Source of the DNA: Ilyomonas sp963790435
Lineage (GTDB): Bacteria; Bacteroidota; Bacteroidia; Chitinophagales; Chitinophagaceae
Reading direction: 5' to 3'
NCBI GenBank assembly: GCA_963790435.1
Contig: CAWBOI010000002.1
Span: 496,001 to 560,000, forward strand
Length of the DNA: 64,000 nucleotides
Below, one piece after another: positions 8,827 to 17,400 of this stretch. Under the pieces are notes generated by a model. The model was not told the origin of the DNA. It did not search any database and was given only the letters and a program-made list of their open reading frames with translations. Made by a program: the position numbers and the translations under genes. The first letter of the stretch is position 1. Every line of letters begins with the position of its first letter.

Positions 8827-8856
8827 ATCCCGCTTCCTTTAAGTGGGATTTTTTTT
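8827..8856 (+). terminator. intrinsic terminator after tRNA-Gly
   Basis: Nine-base-pair stem ATCCCGCTT / AAGTGGGAT with one G-T pair and a five-base loop, followed by a run of T to 8856. Confidence 0.75.
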
Positions 8857-8872
8857 GATTTGATTTTTATCT

Positions 8873-8959
8873 GCCTTGGTGGTGGAACTGGTAGACACGC
8901 AGGACTTAAAATCCTGTTCGCCGTAAACGCGAGTGCGGGTTCGATTCCCGCCTGAGGCA
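8873..8959 (+). tRNA. tRNA-Leu (anticodon TAA)
   Basis: A class II tRNA of 87 bases with a long variable arm. Acceptor GCCTTGG pairs with CTGAGGC using G-T wobbles, the D-arm contains TGGTAGACACG, the anticodon stem is GGACT/ATCC-type with loop CTTAAAA (anticodon TAA), and the T-arm is GCGGG-TTCGATT-CCCGC. CCA is not encoded. Confidence 0.93.
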
Positions 8960-8966
8960 CAAGCAC

Positions 8967-9011
8967 AAAGCCTGTTGAAGAGTACATTATTTACTTCAAC
9001 AGGCTTTTTTA
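8967..9011 (+). terminator. intrinsic terminator after tRNA-Leu
   Basis: A perfect 14-base-pair stem AAAGCCTGTTGAAG / CTTCAACAGGCTTT (8967-8980 with 8994-9007), a 13-base loop and a following T run. Confidence 0.85.
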
Positions 9012-9180
9012 TGTGTTTTTGTAAAAGCGCAATAACCTATTCTCTTGCTTTGTAATGTGCCTCATTTAACACTCTATTTAAATTTACAAGCGATAATAAT
9101 GGAAATCAGGTCCCATTCACAAAGGCATCATTTATGTATTAGCATAAGTTATTGTTTCAAATCATTTTAAAATATAACTT

Positions 9181-9603
9181 ATGAACTACGATTTTAAGCA
9201 AACCTTACTCAGCAGATGCGTGCTTAGTGGTGTATTGGCTGGTTTGGCTGCTGTTCTCATCAATGTTGTTTACAACTTCATTTACCGGTCAATTTCCGGC
9301 TATGCTTTATCCGAGGTTTTTAATATCACTTCTCTTATTTTCAGTTCCATCCTTTTAACCCTGGTAGCAAGCGTCATATTATTCTTTTTATTGAAAATAA
9401 AAAGCGGAAAAATAATTTACATCGTCTTTTTCCTGTTGCTTACGGTAATAGGCATTTATGCAGCTTCGCAAACGCAACGCTCTAACATTGCGGAAAACCA
9501 ACACGATTTTCGTATTTTATTTGGAGGTATTGTTATAATAGATGGGCTTTGCGCAGCTTTTTTGGTGCCTTATTTTGTAAATCATGAAAAGCTGTACAGC
9601 TAA
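9181..9603 (+). CDS. hypothetical four-helix membrane protein
   Basis: A 140-residue integral membrane protein with about four hydrophobic segments (near 12-35, 45-70, 77-95 and 110-132). It starts MNYDFKQTLLSRCVLSGVLAGLAAV. No domain is recognised. The layout (N-terminal FKQ..L.R...G..AG) resembles the small membrane protein at 10867-11355, which also begins with an aromatic, basic lead into a helix, so the two may be distant paralogues. It is convergent with the SDR gene. Confidence 0.6.
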   Translation: MNYDFKQTLLSRCVLSGVLAGLAAVLINVVYNFIYRSISGYALSEVFNITSLIFSSILLTLVASVILFFLLKIKSGKIIYIVFFLLLTVIGIYAASQTQRSNIAENQHDFRILFGGIVIIDGLCAAFLVPYFVNHEKLYS

Positions 9604-9671
9604 TATAAACATGACTGGTGCAATAAGAGGAGATGATTTGTTTTTGCACAAAAAGTTCTTTTCACAGAGCC

Positions 9672-10679
9672 TTATTTTCTCTTTGTAAAAAAGAGAGTAC
9701 TTAAAAGTAATAAGGAACCAGCAGCCATTGCTCGTAACGCATTGCGGTTTTCGGCAGCCCAAAGGGTAACACTTTTGTTTTTGGCGATATTTCCAAAATT
9801 GCCATGCGCTCCGCGATCTTCAGGCACAGGCTGCCATACATTGTTCTTTCTGTCGGGCGATGCTTTTTCATCTGTTTGCTGCCCTTTTATTCCTGTTCTT
9901 GATAATACCCAATCGGCATACCACGGCGCGATGCGATTGCCAATAATCGCTTCATACGTTGGATAACCTACCCACACTTCGCGGCGTTGGTTAGCAGCCG
10001 CAAACACAATGGCTCTCGCTGCCACTTCGGGCTGATACACTTTGCCCATTGGTTGTGGTTTGTTAGGAAGTTTACTTAGCACCCAGCCAAACTGTGTAGT
10101 GTTCATTGCCGGCAATTGCACCATACAAATGTGAACGTTGCTTTTATCATGCATCAATTCGGTTCGCAACGAATCAAAGAAGCCTTGTATGCCATGCTTC
10201 GATCCGCAATAGGCGCTTTGCAACGGAATGCCACGATACGCCAGCGCAGAACCCACAAAAATGATAGAGCCTTTATCGCGCGGCAACATTCTTTTTAATG
10301 CACTCATCGCGCCATACACTTGTCCTAAATACGTTACTTCTGTTACGCGCTTAAATTCATCGGGTGTTATATTTTTTACTTCGGCAAATACACTGTTCAT
10401 CGCATTGTTCACCCACACGTCAATCGGTCCAAATGCTTGCTCTGTTTGTATTGCAGCTTGTTCAACCGCTTCGGCATCGGCAACATCGGTAGGTATGCAA
10501 ATGGCTTTGCCGCCAAATTGTTCCACTTCTAATCTGGTAGCTTCCAACTGATGTTCTTCTCTTGCCAGCAGCGCAATATTAGCGCCTTGTTTGGCAAACT
10601 CCCGGGCAGTGGTTCTGCCCACGCCGCCGGTTGCACCGGTAATAACAACAACTTTGTTTTTGAACTGATTTTTTACCAC
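9672..10679 (-). CDS. SDR family oxidoreductase with C-terminal membrane tail
   Basis: A 335-residue short-chain dehydrogenase/reductase. The N-terminal Rossmann fold has the NAD(P) loop TGATGGVGRTTA (~14-25), NNAMNS near 90, catalytic Ser in FVGSALAYRG, and the Y-C-G-S-K motif (YxxxK) near 155. After the ~250-residue catalytic core comes a hydrophilic extension (KGQQTDEKASPDRKNN) and a terminal hydrophobic helix (AMAAGSLLLLSTLFFTKRK), suggesting membrane tethering. The substrate is unknown. A stand-alone gene, convergent with the upstream membrane protein gene. Confidence 0.85.
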   Translation of the reverse strand: MVKNQFKNKVVVITGATGGVGRTTAREFAKQGANIALLAREEHQLEATRLEVEQFGGKAICIPTDVADAEAVEQAAIQTEQAFGPIDVWVNNAMNSVFAEVKNITPDEFKRVTEVTYLGQVYGAMSALKRMLPRDKGSIIFVGSALAYRGIPLQSAYCGSKHGIQGFFDSLRTELMHDKSNVHICMVQLPAMNTTQFGWVLSKLPNKPQPMGKVYQPEVAARAIVFAAANQRREVWVGYPTYEAIIGNRIAPWYADWVLSRTGIKGQQTDEKASPDRKNNVWQPVPEDRGAHGNFGNIAKNKSVTLWAAENRNALRAMAAGSLLLLSTLFFTKRK

Positions 10680-10866
10680 GTTGTAAGTTTTTTATAGAAA
10701 GAATGAATAAGTTGATTTCAAAAAAACTGCCATAGATTTTTTTATTTGCAGCACTTGCTATTCTACTCAATAAGATAACCAACAAGCCAGTGTTATTTTT
10801 TGTTTTGCTTAAATGATGGAATAGTTTATGAGAGTGGTTTACATCGCTAACTATAAAAACCATTAT

Positions 10867-11355
10867 ATGTTCACTAAAGATTTTTTTAAAAGATACCTGC
10901 TTCGCGGGTTTATTGCAGCAGCTGTTTATTGTGTTACCGTTGTCATTTTTTTGTACAACAAATCCTTTCAATCTATCTGGGTTTTATTTTTAGGAAGCGC
11001 GTTGTATATGGCGGCCGTTGCTACCATTATTTATTTAAGCAGTCGCGCGCACAAATTTGCCGATTCGCCCCTTACTTCTGCCATTTCAGGGCATGTGCTT
11101 TCGCTTACTGGAGCCGCGCTCTCCGTTATTTTATCGTTGATTTTATACTTTCTTTTTTATATAGGAATTGATGGTACTAAAGGCGAAACTTTACACCAGG
11201 CACCTGCCGATTTAAGTGCCAATGGAGCCACACACGGAATGCTGTTTGTTTTAATTATGGTGGCTGCATTTGGCAACACCATTACTGGATTTTTTGCGGC
11301 AATTTTTACTTCGTTTGGGGCAAGTAAAAAGCAGGAAAGCGAGCAAGCTTCCTGA
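10867..11355 (+). CDS. hypothetical multi-span membrane protein
   Basis: About 162 residues when started at MFTKDFFKRYLLRGF; an ATG 39 bases upstream adds a tyrosine-rich leader that looks untranslated. Four transmembrane helices are apparent (around 12-30, 36-56, 80-105 and 128-150). A polar loop (GIDGTKGETLHQAPADLSANG) precedes the last helix, and the tail is charged (SKKQESEQAS). No known domain was recognised. Confidence 0.6.
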   Translation: MFTKDFFKRYLLRGFIAAAVYCVTVVIFLYNKSFQSIWVLFLGSALYMAAVATIIYLSSRAHKFADSPLTSAISGHVLSLTGAALSVILSLILYFLFYIGIDGTKGETLHQAPADLSANGATHGMLFVLIMVAAFGNTITGFFAAIFTSFGASKKQESEQAS

Positions 11356-11451
11356 ATGCTTTTGTTTTTGTTATAATTTCATTCATTTTAAGCTAATGGC
11401 TCTACTCATTGTAGCATCAGCACTCACAGAATTGCGTTTTATTTTTGAAAA

Positions 11452-12135
11452 ATGAAACGGCGTCTGTTGATTACAAACGATGGTTCGCATACGCTTGTCA
11501 TTCCTGACAGTGGTCTCACATATCATAGCGTTCATGGTGCAATAACAGAAAGCAAGCATGTATTTATTAAGGCGGGTTTAGAGTACGTGTTTTCAAAATT
11601 TGGGGCAAAACCAAACGAGTGCATCAATGTGTTTGAAATGGGCTTTGGAACCGGCTTAAATGCGTTGCTGACGGTGCAAAAAAGCGCAAAAGAAAACACG
11701 CCAATTCATTATACTACTGTTGAATTACAGCCGCTTGAGCAGGAAGAAATAACAGGATTGAATTATGTTGATCAATTAGGCGATAAAACGCTTGCGCCAT
11801 CTTTGTTTTTACTGCATTCTTGTAACTGGAATGAAGATGTAATGATAACGCCGCAGTTTACATTTCTTAAACAATACACATCGTTGCTAAACCTGTTATT
11901 CAACCAGAACTTTCATTTGATTTATTTCGATGCTTTTGCGCCCAGTGCACAACCCGAATTATGGGAACCCCAGGTATTTCAAAGGCTTTATAATGCTTTG
12001 TTTTCAGGTGGTGTTTTAGTAACGTATTGCTGCAAGGGAAGCGTGAGACGTGCTTTGCAAAGTGTTGGTTTTATGGTAGAAAAACTACCAGGACCACCAG
12101 GCAAAAGGGAGATGATTCGCGCAATTAAATTATAG
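11452..12135 (+). CDS. mnmD: tRNA (5-methylaminomethyl-2-thiouridine34)-methyltransferase, MnmD type
   Basis: A 227-residue stand-alone homologue of the methyltransferase half of MnmC (DUF752). It makes the final methylation of mnm5s2U in the wobble position of tRNAs (EC 2.1.1.61) with SAM. Diagnostic motifs in order: N-D-G-S-H-T-L near 9-15, YHSVHGAITESKHVFI, SAM loop FEMGFGTGLNALLT (~61-74), YFDAFAPSAQPELW (~160), LVTYCCKGSVRRAL, and GPPGKREMIRA at the end. The FAD oxidase half of MnmC is absent, as usual in this phylum. GCAAAACCAAA falls inside the gene at 11606. Confidence 0.9.
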   Translation: MKRRLLITNDGSHTLVIPDSGLTYHSVHGAITESKHVFIKAGLEYVFSKFGAKPNECINVFEMGFGTGLNALLTVQKSAKENTPIHYTTVELQPLEQEEITGLNYVDQLGDKTLAPSLFLLHSCNWNEDVMITPQFTFLKQYTSLLNLLFNQNFHLIYFDAFAPSAQPELWEPQVFQRLYNALFSGGVLVTYCCKGSVRRALQSVGFMVEKLPGPPGKREMIRAIKL

Positions 12136-12257
12136 CACTTTTAATTTGTGATTTAAGATTTTTAATCGCTGATTTACAATAGCTGGAAGCCAATACTGCA
12201 AAGGCTTCTGTCAAAATAATAGAAAACTATCTTACTTAAAATTGGTACAAAAACAAA

Positions 12258-12629
12258 CTACAGATTTTCGTTGTTATAAGCCAGCTTCATAAAATGCTTT
12301 ACTTCATCATTTATATCTTCTTTCAGATACATGCGAAAATGATGGTTGAACTGCTTTGCATCACCGGGCACCTGCGCTATTTTGGTAAAACAAAGATTAT
12401 CCGGGTAAGGCTTTGTAAACGGAAATACAACATGAATAAAGTTCTTTCCTGAATGCGTAATCCAGGCAATGCGTTTGGTGCCGTTGGCAATGCCAATCAT
12501 GGTTTTGGCAGAATGAACAGTTACAGTTCCTATCTTTTTACATTCATCTATAAAATGATAAAACAGTTCCTGCGTGTGCGCTGATTTTCCTTCTAAAAAG
12601 TGGTCAACTGTTTTGTTTGTTTCGCTCAT
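12258..12629 (-). CDS. DUF5655 domain protein
   Basis: A 123-residue soluble protein beginning MSETNKTVDHFLEGKSAHTQ. The pattern (VDHFLEGKSAHTQELFYHFI, then VTVHSAKTMIGIAN, then W-I-T and F-P-F) matches small DUF5655 proteins, which fold like a YdhG-type unit and have no assigned function. It precedes (in transcription follows) the DUF1003 gene with an 18-base gap, so the two may be one transcript. Confidence 0.7.
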   Translation of the reverse strand: MSETNKTVDHFLEGKSAHTQELFYHFIDECKKIGTVTVHSAKTMIGIANGTKRIAWITHSGKNFIHVVFPFTKPYPDNLCFTKIAQVPGDAKQFNHHFRMYLKEDINDEVKHFMKLAYNNENL

Positions 12630-12647
12630 TATTCAAACCATAATTCA

Positions 12648-13217
12648 TTAGGAATGTTTTGCTGGCGCAACCTCGCACAATCTATCTACTTTAGTATGAA
12701 GATCGTTCATCATTACAATTTGTTTTTCCTGAATGGCATATAATGTTTTCAATTGTTCCTGCAACAGCAAATCCATTTTTTTGTGCAAACCCCTTACCTG
12801 TAATTCCGATTTTAAATCTATCAGATAATCATTTTCGCCTCGAAGCCGGTCTTTTTCTTCCTGCCGGTTTTGGCTCATCATAATAATGGGCGCCTGCAAA
12901 GCGGCAATGCACGAAAGGATTAAATTGAGCAAAATAAAAGGATAAGGATCGAACCGGAATTTAATTACCAAAAGCGTATTAAACAATATCCAAAAAAGAA
13001 TAACAACACCAAAAGAAATAATAAACTTCCAGCTACCGCCAAAGCGGGCAACCTTGTCGGATATGCGCTGCCCGCGCGATAAAAATTCCTGCGGTGGATT
13101 TTTTAAATTGTTTACAATCAGGTCTTCTTCCTCAATGGTTGTCGCTACAATGTTGTTCAGCTTTTTTAGTTGTTCGTTGGTGGCTTCAAACAATTCCCTT
13201 ATCTCGTTGCTATCCAT
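12648..13217 (-). CDS. DUF1003 family inner-membrane protein
   Basis: About 189 residues from MDSNEIRELFEATNEQLKKL. The ORF extends 41 codons upstream, but that part is a non-protein-like leader overlapping the neighbouring gene's end, so this ATG is chosen. Conserved core: S-D-K-V-A-R-F-G-G-S-W-K-F, then two transmembrane helices (FIISFGVVILFWILFNTLLV and ILLNLILSCIAALQAPII), the signature M-M-S-Q-N-R-Q, and an acidic coiled coil. DUF1003 proteins are of unknown function. A copy of the 11-mer lies just upstream at 13309-13319. Confidence 0.82.
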   Translation of the reverse strand: MDSNEIRELFEATNEQLKKLNNIVATTIEEEDLIVNNLKNPPQEFLSRGQRISDKVARFGGSWKFIISFGVVILFWILFNTLLVIKFRFDPYPFILLNLILSCIAALQAPIIMMSQNRQEEKDRLRGENDYLIDLKSELQVRGLHKKMDLLLQEQLKTLYAIQEKQIVMMNDLHTKVDRLCEVAPAKHS

Positions 13218-13321
13218 AATAATTGTGGTTGATAAATACAATTTATGATGAATAAAAATACACCGGATAACAATGCGGCGCGATAAAGATTTAGGAAGAT
13301 AAAGCAAGTTTGTTTTTGCCG

Positions 13322-14257
13322 TTAATTTGCCGCATACCACTCTGCGGTTGCTTTTATTCCTTCCTCATAAGAAGTAGGCACAAACCGAAACGTCTTTTCA
13401 AACTTTGAAGAATTTAACACATAACCAAATTCATCCTGGTACAACATTTCATGCATTTCGCGCATAGCCGGATTAAACCATCCAATCAATCTAATTAACC
13501 ACTTTGGCAGTACCTGTATTTTTGTTTTTCCATTCATATACTTTGCCGCCAAAGCAATAAATTGTTTACCTGTTAAAGCAGGCATTGCAGAGGGCAAAAT
13601 CCAGGTTTGATTAAATGCTTCAGGATGTTGCGATAGAATATAAATGGCCCTTGCAGCATCGGGTGTGTAAGAGAGTGAGCGAGGAACATTTGGGTTGACA
13701 AGCCACTGCGGAGTTTGATTTTTTTTCATCCTGCCAAACACAAGAATACCAGGAGCACTTTTGTCGGTAGCGCGTGGTCCGTAAAAATCGGCAGCTCTAG
13801 CAATAATTGCTTTTATATTTCCGCTTTTCATTTCGTTCAACAACATTTCATCAATCTGTGCGCGAATCTTTCCTTTTTTACTGCGCGGTGCAAATGGTGA
13901 ATTTTCATTAATTATATTCTTTTCGGGGATGCCATAAGGGTAAACATTATCGAAGAAAATAAGCGGTGCATGGGCAGCGTTACAAGCCTCGATAACATTG
14001 CGTATAATGATAGGCCATTCCTTTTGCCACACTTTATAATTGTACTGAATCCCTGCTAATAAGTACACCATATCTGAGCCTGCAACCGCTTTTTTTATTT
14101 CATCTTTATTTAGCAAGTCGGCTGCTACAATTTCAGCATTGGCAACCGGTTTCGGGTTGCGCGAAACGAGGCGAATTTGCTCATTGTTTTGCTGTAGAAT
14201 TGGAACCAGTTCTGTAGCAATGGTGCCGTTAGCGCCAAGAAGGGTATGCATTGCCAT
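13322..14257 (-). CDS. NAD-dependent epimerase/dehydratase family protein
   Basis: A 311-residue extended/atypical SDR beginning MAMHTLLGANGTIATELVPI. The nucleotide loop is a G-A-N-G-T-I-A variant. Later pieces are VYLLAGIQYNYKVW, FFDNVYPYG, ARAADFYGPRA, and the C-terminal SYTPDAARAIYILSQ. The catalytic tyrosine is probably in VYPYG, but the lysine four residues on is not present, so this is an atypical member that may not be an epimerase. The start codon is preceded, two bases away, by GCAAAAACAAACTT, a leader copy of the dispersed 11-mer. Confidence 0.75.
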   Translation of the reverse strand: MAMHTLLGANGTIATELVPILQQNNEQIRLVSRNPKPVANAEIVAADLLNKDEIKKAVAGSDMVYLLAGIQYNYKVWQKEWPIIIRNVIEACNAAHAPLIFFDNVYPYGIPEKNIINENSPFAPRSKKGKIRAQIDEMLLNEMKSGNIKAIIARAADFYGPRATDKSAPGILVFGRMKKNQTPQWLVNPNVPRSLSYTPDAARAIYILSQHPEAFNQTWILPSAMPALTGKQFIALAAKYMNGKTKIQVLPKWLIRLIGWFNPAMREMHEMLYQDEFGYVLNSSKFEKTFRFVPTSYEEGIKATAEWYAAN

Positions 14258-14358
14258 AAGTTTGTTTTTGCTACAAAACTAACCTTTGAAATGAGTTAAA
14301 ATTGCCTTTTGGTTTTGTGCGAATAATGAGTGTATTTAAATGATTGGGTATTATAAAA

Positions 14359-14385
14359 AAAGACCCTCCGGTTAGGAAGGTCTTT
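14359..14385 (-). terminator. terminator downstream of the giant surface-protein gene
   Basis: Stem AAAGACC-C-TCC / GGA-A-GGTCTTT with one mismatch and a GGTTA loop, flanked by A/T runs on both sides. Read on the minus strand it ends in a T run, placed 41 bases after the stop of the 1842-codon gene. Confidence 0.7.
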
Positions 14386-14425
14386 TGGGTTTGGGTTGAT
14401 TTCTACGCTGTAAAATAATTCCTGT

Positions 14426-17400
14426 CTATTGTGCCTCTACTTTTAGCATGTTAACCGTTCCGGTTGCGGACGTGATTTTGATGTAGTAAACACCTGCAGT
14501 TAACTTTTGGTTTAAGGTAATTTTTTGTGAAGCGGTACCACCGTTATGCTGAATTTGCTTGCTGAATTGAGTTGCACCATTTTGATTGATGATAGACATA
14601 TCATAAGTACCTGCCGCTTGGTTGGTAAGTGTAAGTGTAAATTGAGTTCCGGTAAAAGGATTCGGATAAACACTTACTGAAGATATACCGCTGGTTGCTG
14701 GTGTAGCCTGTATTTGTGCGTTTACAATGCTTGTGTAATGAACTTCACCGGTTTTATTTACACTTTTTATACGATAGTAATTGATGCCAGTTACAGGCGT
14801 TGCGTCGATAAACAGGTAAGAAGAAGAGCCATTTGCCACTACATTGCCTACTGCACTGAAGCTGTTACCATCGGTTGATTTCTGTACTTCATAATACATG
14901 ATACCTGTTTCATTCGATACTTTCCATTCAACATTAATAACTTTTTCCTTTACTGACGCTTTTACGCTGGTGAAAAGAACCGGTAATACCGTATTGGTAA
15001 TTTTTGTTTTTTGCATCACGATAACAAAACGGTTGGCAGCTACAGAAGCAGCTATTGAAGTGTTAACAATGAAATTGATGCGGGTAGTATCAGTAGAACT
15101 GATGGGTGAAATCGTGTTCAGGTATTTATCATACAATGAAAACTTTGCATTGCTAAGAGACGAAGGAACAATTTCAAACTGATAGCTTGCAGATGGTGCA
15201 TTTGTCAGGTTCAATTGAAGAGAATCGCCGGTTTGTGGCATTGTGCGGTCATCTATTGTAAGATTAGAATTGCCTTCTTTGATACTTAAGTTTTCGCCTC
15301 CGTTGCCCATTTTTATGGCATCATAATTATCAACCGAATCGCTGAAGGTAGATTTAAAGTTTAACAGGATACCGTCTGCAATGGCTGATGTGCTATCGGG
15401 GTTAAATAGTTTCAAATTTACTTCGAGCGATGTATCAGTTGAAGCTTGGCCTATTCTATCGTTGGTTGTTGTAATGCTGGAAAGATCTTTCATGCTTTCG
15501 TTGATAGCCATCGAGCCCGTATTAGCTCCATCTTTAGTTTGTATAAAGAAGCCTTCGCCCGCCTGTATTAAGGTTGTAAGAGAAGAAGGCGGAGTGGCTT
15601 TGTAAGTACCGGTTGTTCCATCAAGAACTACCCAGGCACCTGTACCGCTTGTACCAGCCAAAGAAGGATCCCATATAGTAATACGGGGTAGAATATTACT
15701 GCTGGCACTAACGATCTTTGTAAAGTTGATTGGACATGCATAAGGATTGGAAACTAACGTAAGACCCTTAGCAGCTACAGCTTTTGATGGTAAAATACCT
15801 TGGTTCAAATTGCCTGTTACACGTAACACAGTGCTGGTAGGTTTGGTTTTATCGGTGGTAGTAAGAATTGGATAAGAACGGTCGCCTCTGATGAATAACA
15901 TAAAAGCAGGATAGTCTGTTACCAATGTTTTATTAGTTGCGGGAACACCAACCAATGAGCCGCTGCTGTTATAAACCCTCATGCTGTACGATTTCTGAGG
16001 ATTTTGATCGAAGCCATCAGCAATAGCGCCATAAGTAATATGTGTACCATAACCAGGATGTGGGTTATCAGTTGAGCTAACTGCATTTTCCTGGTAAGAA
16101 GCATGAATAGTAGGCGCATTTACTGTACTTACAGGTGCACCCATCAATCTCCATGATCTTCTGTTGGTAATATATTTTTCAATGGTTACTTTTCCTACAA
16201 TAGTACCTGCAGATTGAGCGATGCTGCCTGTGCCGAGATTATTACTCTTTAAAGTGAGCAAATCATTTGTATAAAATGTACCTGCATTTACCTGTACCAC
16301 ACCATTGCTGCCTGCTTTGTTACCATTGTTATTGGTAATGTTCAAAGCGGTATGTAGTGTAACAGTACAGCCGTTAATAATCAATCGTTGTGCAGTATTA
16401 TTATTTGGATCAAAGTAAAGATCAGAAGGTCCGATACCATTGATAATAATGCTGTCTTTATCGGAAGCGCCCAGCATACCACCTGGCAAAGAGCGGATGA
16501 TACGGCCTACAGTAAGTGTACTATTGTCGGAAAGCGCTACGTTGGTAGAAGCTACATCCAAGGTGCCTGCAATAGTGAAATCACCATTGATTTGAAAGTT
16601 TTTCTTTTGGTTGACTACTACAAAAGTATGTTCAGTTCTTGTGAAGTCAACTGGGTTACTACCACTTCCATCTGTGTTAACACCCCATGTTTTAGGATCA
16701 GTAAAATTACCCTGACCTGAAGAATACAAAACAATTGATGTTTTTAAGAAAGCAGAGTCGCTCATACAGGTGCCACCGTTGTAGGCAACAAGAGCTGAAT
16801 AGTATCCGCTATCGGCATAGTTCACTGCAGAAAGTGAATAGTTAAGAGTAGCGGCATTAAGGAGGCTGCTGCCATTTTTTAACCATTGGATAGAAGTCGC
16901 ACCTGAAGCTTTGATTGAGAAAGAAGCGGAATTGCCGGTAGCAAGGAATAAACCAGTGGGCTGAGAAAGAATGACATATTTTACATATACACTGTTGCTG
17001 GTAACAGTACCATAAGCATTGCTAACAACTACAGTAAAAGGATTGGTTGTATCAGCCATTGTAAGATTGGTAGCTGTATAAGTTGCACTCGTAGCACCAG
17101 TTATCGGATGACCGTTTTTGTACCATTGGTAAGACAATGCAATATTCGATATTCCTCCTGCTGGAGCTACACTGCTGGCCACTACGCTAAAGGCTGCAGA
17201 AGTAGTGGTAGACTTACATACAATCTGGTTAACAGGTTGTGTTGTGATAGTTGGTAAACCCACGATCGAAAGCGTAGCAGGGTTGCTTGTACAAGTACCA
17301 CCCTGGTAAGAAGAAGTAGGATTGTAAGTAACCACTACCTGGTAAGAGCCGGCGTCAGTAGCCGCTATGGAACTGTTTGTGTAAGTAGGTAAAGTAGCAG

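Noticed and set aside
8827..8956. Small ORFs over the tRNA pair
   Set aside because: They read through tRNA genes and terminators; not coding.
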